This document shows, in pieces, positions 32,804 through 34,590 of a stretch of 34,590 nt of DNA. Origin of the DNA: Polaribacter sp. (GTDB lineage Bacteria; Bacteroidota; Bacteroidia; Flavobacteriales; Flavobacteriaceae). Under the pieces are notes generated by a model, which did no database searches, had not been told where the DNA came from, and saw only the letters and a list, made by a program, of their open reading frames with translations. The stretch covers positions 1 through 34,590 of the forward strand of contig JAOKTT010000014.1 of NCBI GenBank assembly GCA_028336245.1, given 5' to 3'. The position numbers were made by a program, and so were the translations under genes. The stretch's first letter is position 1, and every line of letters begins with the position of its first letter.

Positions 32804-34330
32804 TTAAAGCTTCATACTAATTTTAAAGTTTAAAACGCGACCTGTCATAAAATTAGGGATTCCAAATTGATTTTTTGAATACACATCTCGGACCCAGGTG
32901 TTTGTGATGGAATTTTGAATAGCAAACATATTAAAGAGTTCTAGGCCAACTGTAAACTCTTTAAACTTAGACAGCCAGCCACTTCTGTATTGTTTGTTGG
33001 CATCTGAAAAAACATAAGAAACTCCCAAATCTGCACGCTTATAGTCTCTTAAGCGTCCTTGAAACTGATATACATCTGCATACGCCGGTGCACCTCCAGG
33101 AACTCCTGTATTGTAAACTAAATTCAAGTAGGCTTTTAAATTTGGTAAATTTGGCACATAATCTTGAAATAATATTGCAAATTTTAAACGTTGATCTGAA
33201 GGTCTGGAAATAGCACCCTTATTGTTAATATTTTCTTCTGTTTTTAAATAACCTAGACTTACCCAACTTTCGCTACCGGGCACAAACTCTCCATTTAAAC
33301 GAAGATCAAAACCCTGTGCATATCCAGTGGTTACATTGTCCGCTCGATATCTAATTCTAACATTATCTACGGAATATGCATTCACATCGCTTAGGTCTTT
33401 GTAATACATTTCTGTGGTCAGTTTAAAAGGTCTTTCCCAGAGATTAAAACTATAATCCATTCCGGCAACAAAATGAATCGATTTTTGTGCTTTTACATTG
33501 ATATTTATTTTACCGTTGTAGTTTTTTAGTTCTCTATAGGAGGGGGGCTGAGAATACCAACCTCCAGATAAACGAAACAACATGTCTTTTTTCCAATCTG
33601 GTTTAATGGCGATTTGTGCTCTAGGGCTTATAATTATTTGCTTTTTAGAGGTACTGTTCTTTGATGAAACCGTCCACTGTTGTCCTCTTATTCCAAAATG
33701 ATACCAAATTTCATTATGCTTCCAAAATAAACGTTCATTTAATTGCATAAATCCAGAAATGCGATTAATTGTTACCTTGTTGTCTTCCCTAATATTTTGA
33801 AAAGGCGCTATAGGACCCTCAAAAGGTACATAGGGTTGGTTGTTTGCATTATGATTTGGTGGTCGAACAGAGAAACCTAAAGAATCAATGATTTCCCACT
33901 CCCGAATGCGCTCCCTGATGTCTTCATTTTGATATTTCACACCAAAATCCCACTGTTGTTTTTTTATTTTGTAGGTCCCTTTGATTTGTGCAGTACTAAT
34001 CAAAGCATCTAAATCATTTCTAGCGTGGTTTAATTGAGAGCCAATCCCTTGAGAAAATTCTACATCACCAAAGTTTTCTGACCCAATATTAGCGTCTACT
34101 TCCCCTAAGTTATAGGAAGCTGAAATATCGTAATGTTCTTCTTCCTGTGTATTATAAGCAGAAAGGGTTCCTCGCAGAGCTAATTTTTTATTGATTTCAA
34201 AATCTGCTGAAATTGCATTAAAAAGTGTTAAATAATTGTTTTCTTCTCGGCCGTCATAAAAAACAATCAGTTCTAACGGATTTGCAACAGTACCAAAACG
34301 TGTTCGCCTAGAAATGGGGGTATAATTATA
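32804..34330 (-). pseudogene. TonB-dependent receptor, beta-barrel part only, cut off at its 5' side
   Basis: The C-terminal 508 codons of an outer-membrane TonB-dependent receptor. The residues are barrel-like: many aromatic and alternating strands, for example FGVKYQNEDIRERIREWEII and SESWVSLGYLKTEEN, and a final strand ending VLNFKISMKL. The frame stays open well upstream of the apparent TTG at 34003, with clear receptor sequence back to [15 protein letters not shown] at about 34330 (for example LELIVFYDGREENNYLTLFN and IGSQLNHARNDLDALI). Upstream of that it soon meets a stop (34358) and the homology ends. The missing N-terminal plug is found on the opposite strand right next to it. The gene cannot make a working receptor in this arrangement unless DNA inversion restores it. 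Confidence 0.8.
34321..34330. repeat. 10-bp palindrome at the inversion junction
   Basis: TATAATTATA reads the same on both strands. It marks the point where receptor-coding sequence changes strand. Flanks on the two sides do not continue the symmetry, so the shared stretch is just these 10 bases. Confidence 0.7.
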
Positions 34331-34590
34331 GGTGCCAATGCAGGTGTAGAAAATATATTAATGACTCTACCTGGAGTCAACAATAATAATGAACTCAGCA
34401 CACAGTACAATGTTAGAGGTGGTAATTTTGACGAAAACTTAGTCTATGTGAACGGAATTGAAGTCTATAGGCCTTTTTTAATCCGTTCCGGACAGCAAGA
34501 AGGCTTGAGTTTTATAAACCCAAAAATGGTGCAGAACATTAATTTTTCTGCTGGTGGATTTCAAGCAAAATACGGGGATAAATTATCCTC
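34322..34590 (+). pseudogene. TonB-dependent receptor plug domain, partial, running off the window
   Basis: The plus strand encodes a TonB plug domain from about 34322 to the last base: [50 protein letters not shown] and [25 protein letters not shown] and the NGIEVYRP strand are the plug signatures. No start codon or signal/carboxypeptidase-like N-terminal domain lies in front of it; instead the minus-strand barrel of what looks like the same type of receptor begins. It is open at the right edge, so its continuation is not visible. It is taken to be an inverted internal piece of the neighbouring receptor gene, or a second broken receptor. Confidence 0.75.

Noticed and set aside
1-34590. CRISPR arrays, insertion sequences, prophage or defence islands
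   Set aside because: No regularly spaced repeats, transposase, integrase or nuclease clusters are visible; the content is housekeeping except for the receptor rearrangement.

Overview
The window looks like a chromosomal segment of a marine member of the Flavobacteriaceae (Bacteroidota; Polaribacter- or Tenacibaculum-like). The reasons are low GC, a gldI gliding-motility lipoprotein gene, a carotenoid end-group cluster, a bacillithiol gene (bshB1), many lipoproteins with a short lipobox ending in SC, TTG/GTG starts, absence of Shine-Dalgarno sequences, and promoters of the Bacteroidota type (TTG, 19-base spacer, TAnnTTTG). The genus is inference; no rRNA or marker comparison could be run.

Layout. 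1-5.8 kb: ndk and a PhoD-like lipoprotein phosphatase on the minus strand, then a plus-strand operon of a DHH phosphoesterase, gldI, two more lipoprotein prolyl isomerases (an FkpA-like FKBP and a cyclophilin-FKBP fusion) and a PAP2 phosphatase. 6.1-9.7 kb: pheT and pyrD. 9.8-12.5 kb: a minus-strand carotenoid set (crtZ, a CrtD-type desaturase, cruF) that handles end groups only; no crtB or crtY is present. 12.9-18.8 kb: a LysE-type exporter, a DEAD-box RNA helicase with a long leader, a cysteine-less thioredoxin-like lipoprotein and an ABC-F ATPase. 18.9-20.4 kb: divergent oxyR and dps, a peroxide-defence pair. 20.5-25.4 kb: a PagL-like barrel, a 3-hydroxyacyl-CoA dehydrogenase, a Gfo/Idh/MocA oxidoreductase, pcm, kdsC and a DUF2520-type protein. 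25.4-27.6 kb: a trans-sulfuration enzyme, bshB1 and tRNA-His. 27.6-32.7 kb: uvrA, an ECF sigma factor followed by a tiny conserved-looking gene, nth, and a Bcp peroxiredoxin. 32.8 kb to the end: a TonB-dependent receptor.

Most of the window is ordinary housekeeping. The exception is the right end. There the beta-barrel part of a SusC/TonB-type receptor reads leftward on the minus strand up to about 34330. At a 10-bp palindrome it switches to a TonB plug domain reading rightward on the plus strand. This is the geometry expected if an internal segment of one receptor gene had been inverted. It could be a phase-variable switch, a one-off foldback inversion, or an assembly artefact at a contig end.

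Other points of interest: gldI has apparently lost its stop codon and reads about 150 bases into the next gene. The ABC-F protein has one intact and one degenerate ATP site. The endonuclease III lacks the iron-sulfur cysteines. The class-2 PyrD carries Cys where the catalytic Ser is expected. The tRNA-His has two U-U mismatches in its acceptor stem. Two small ORFs (47 and 52 codons) deserve annotation.

Redox defence (OxyR, Dps, Bcp, bacillithiol), DNA repair (UvrA, Nth) and envelope folding (three periplasmic prolyl isomerases) are the shared themes, though the genes are spread over separate transcription units.
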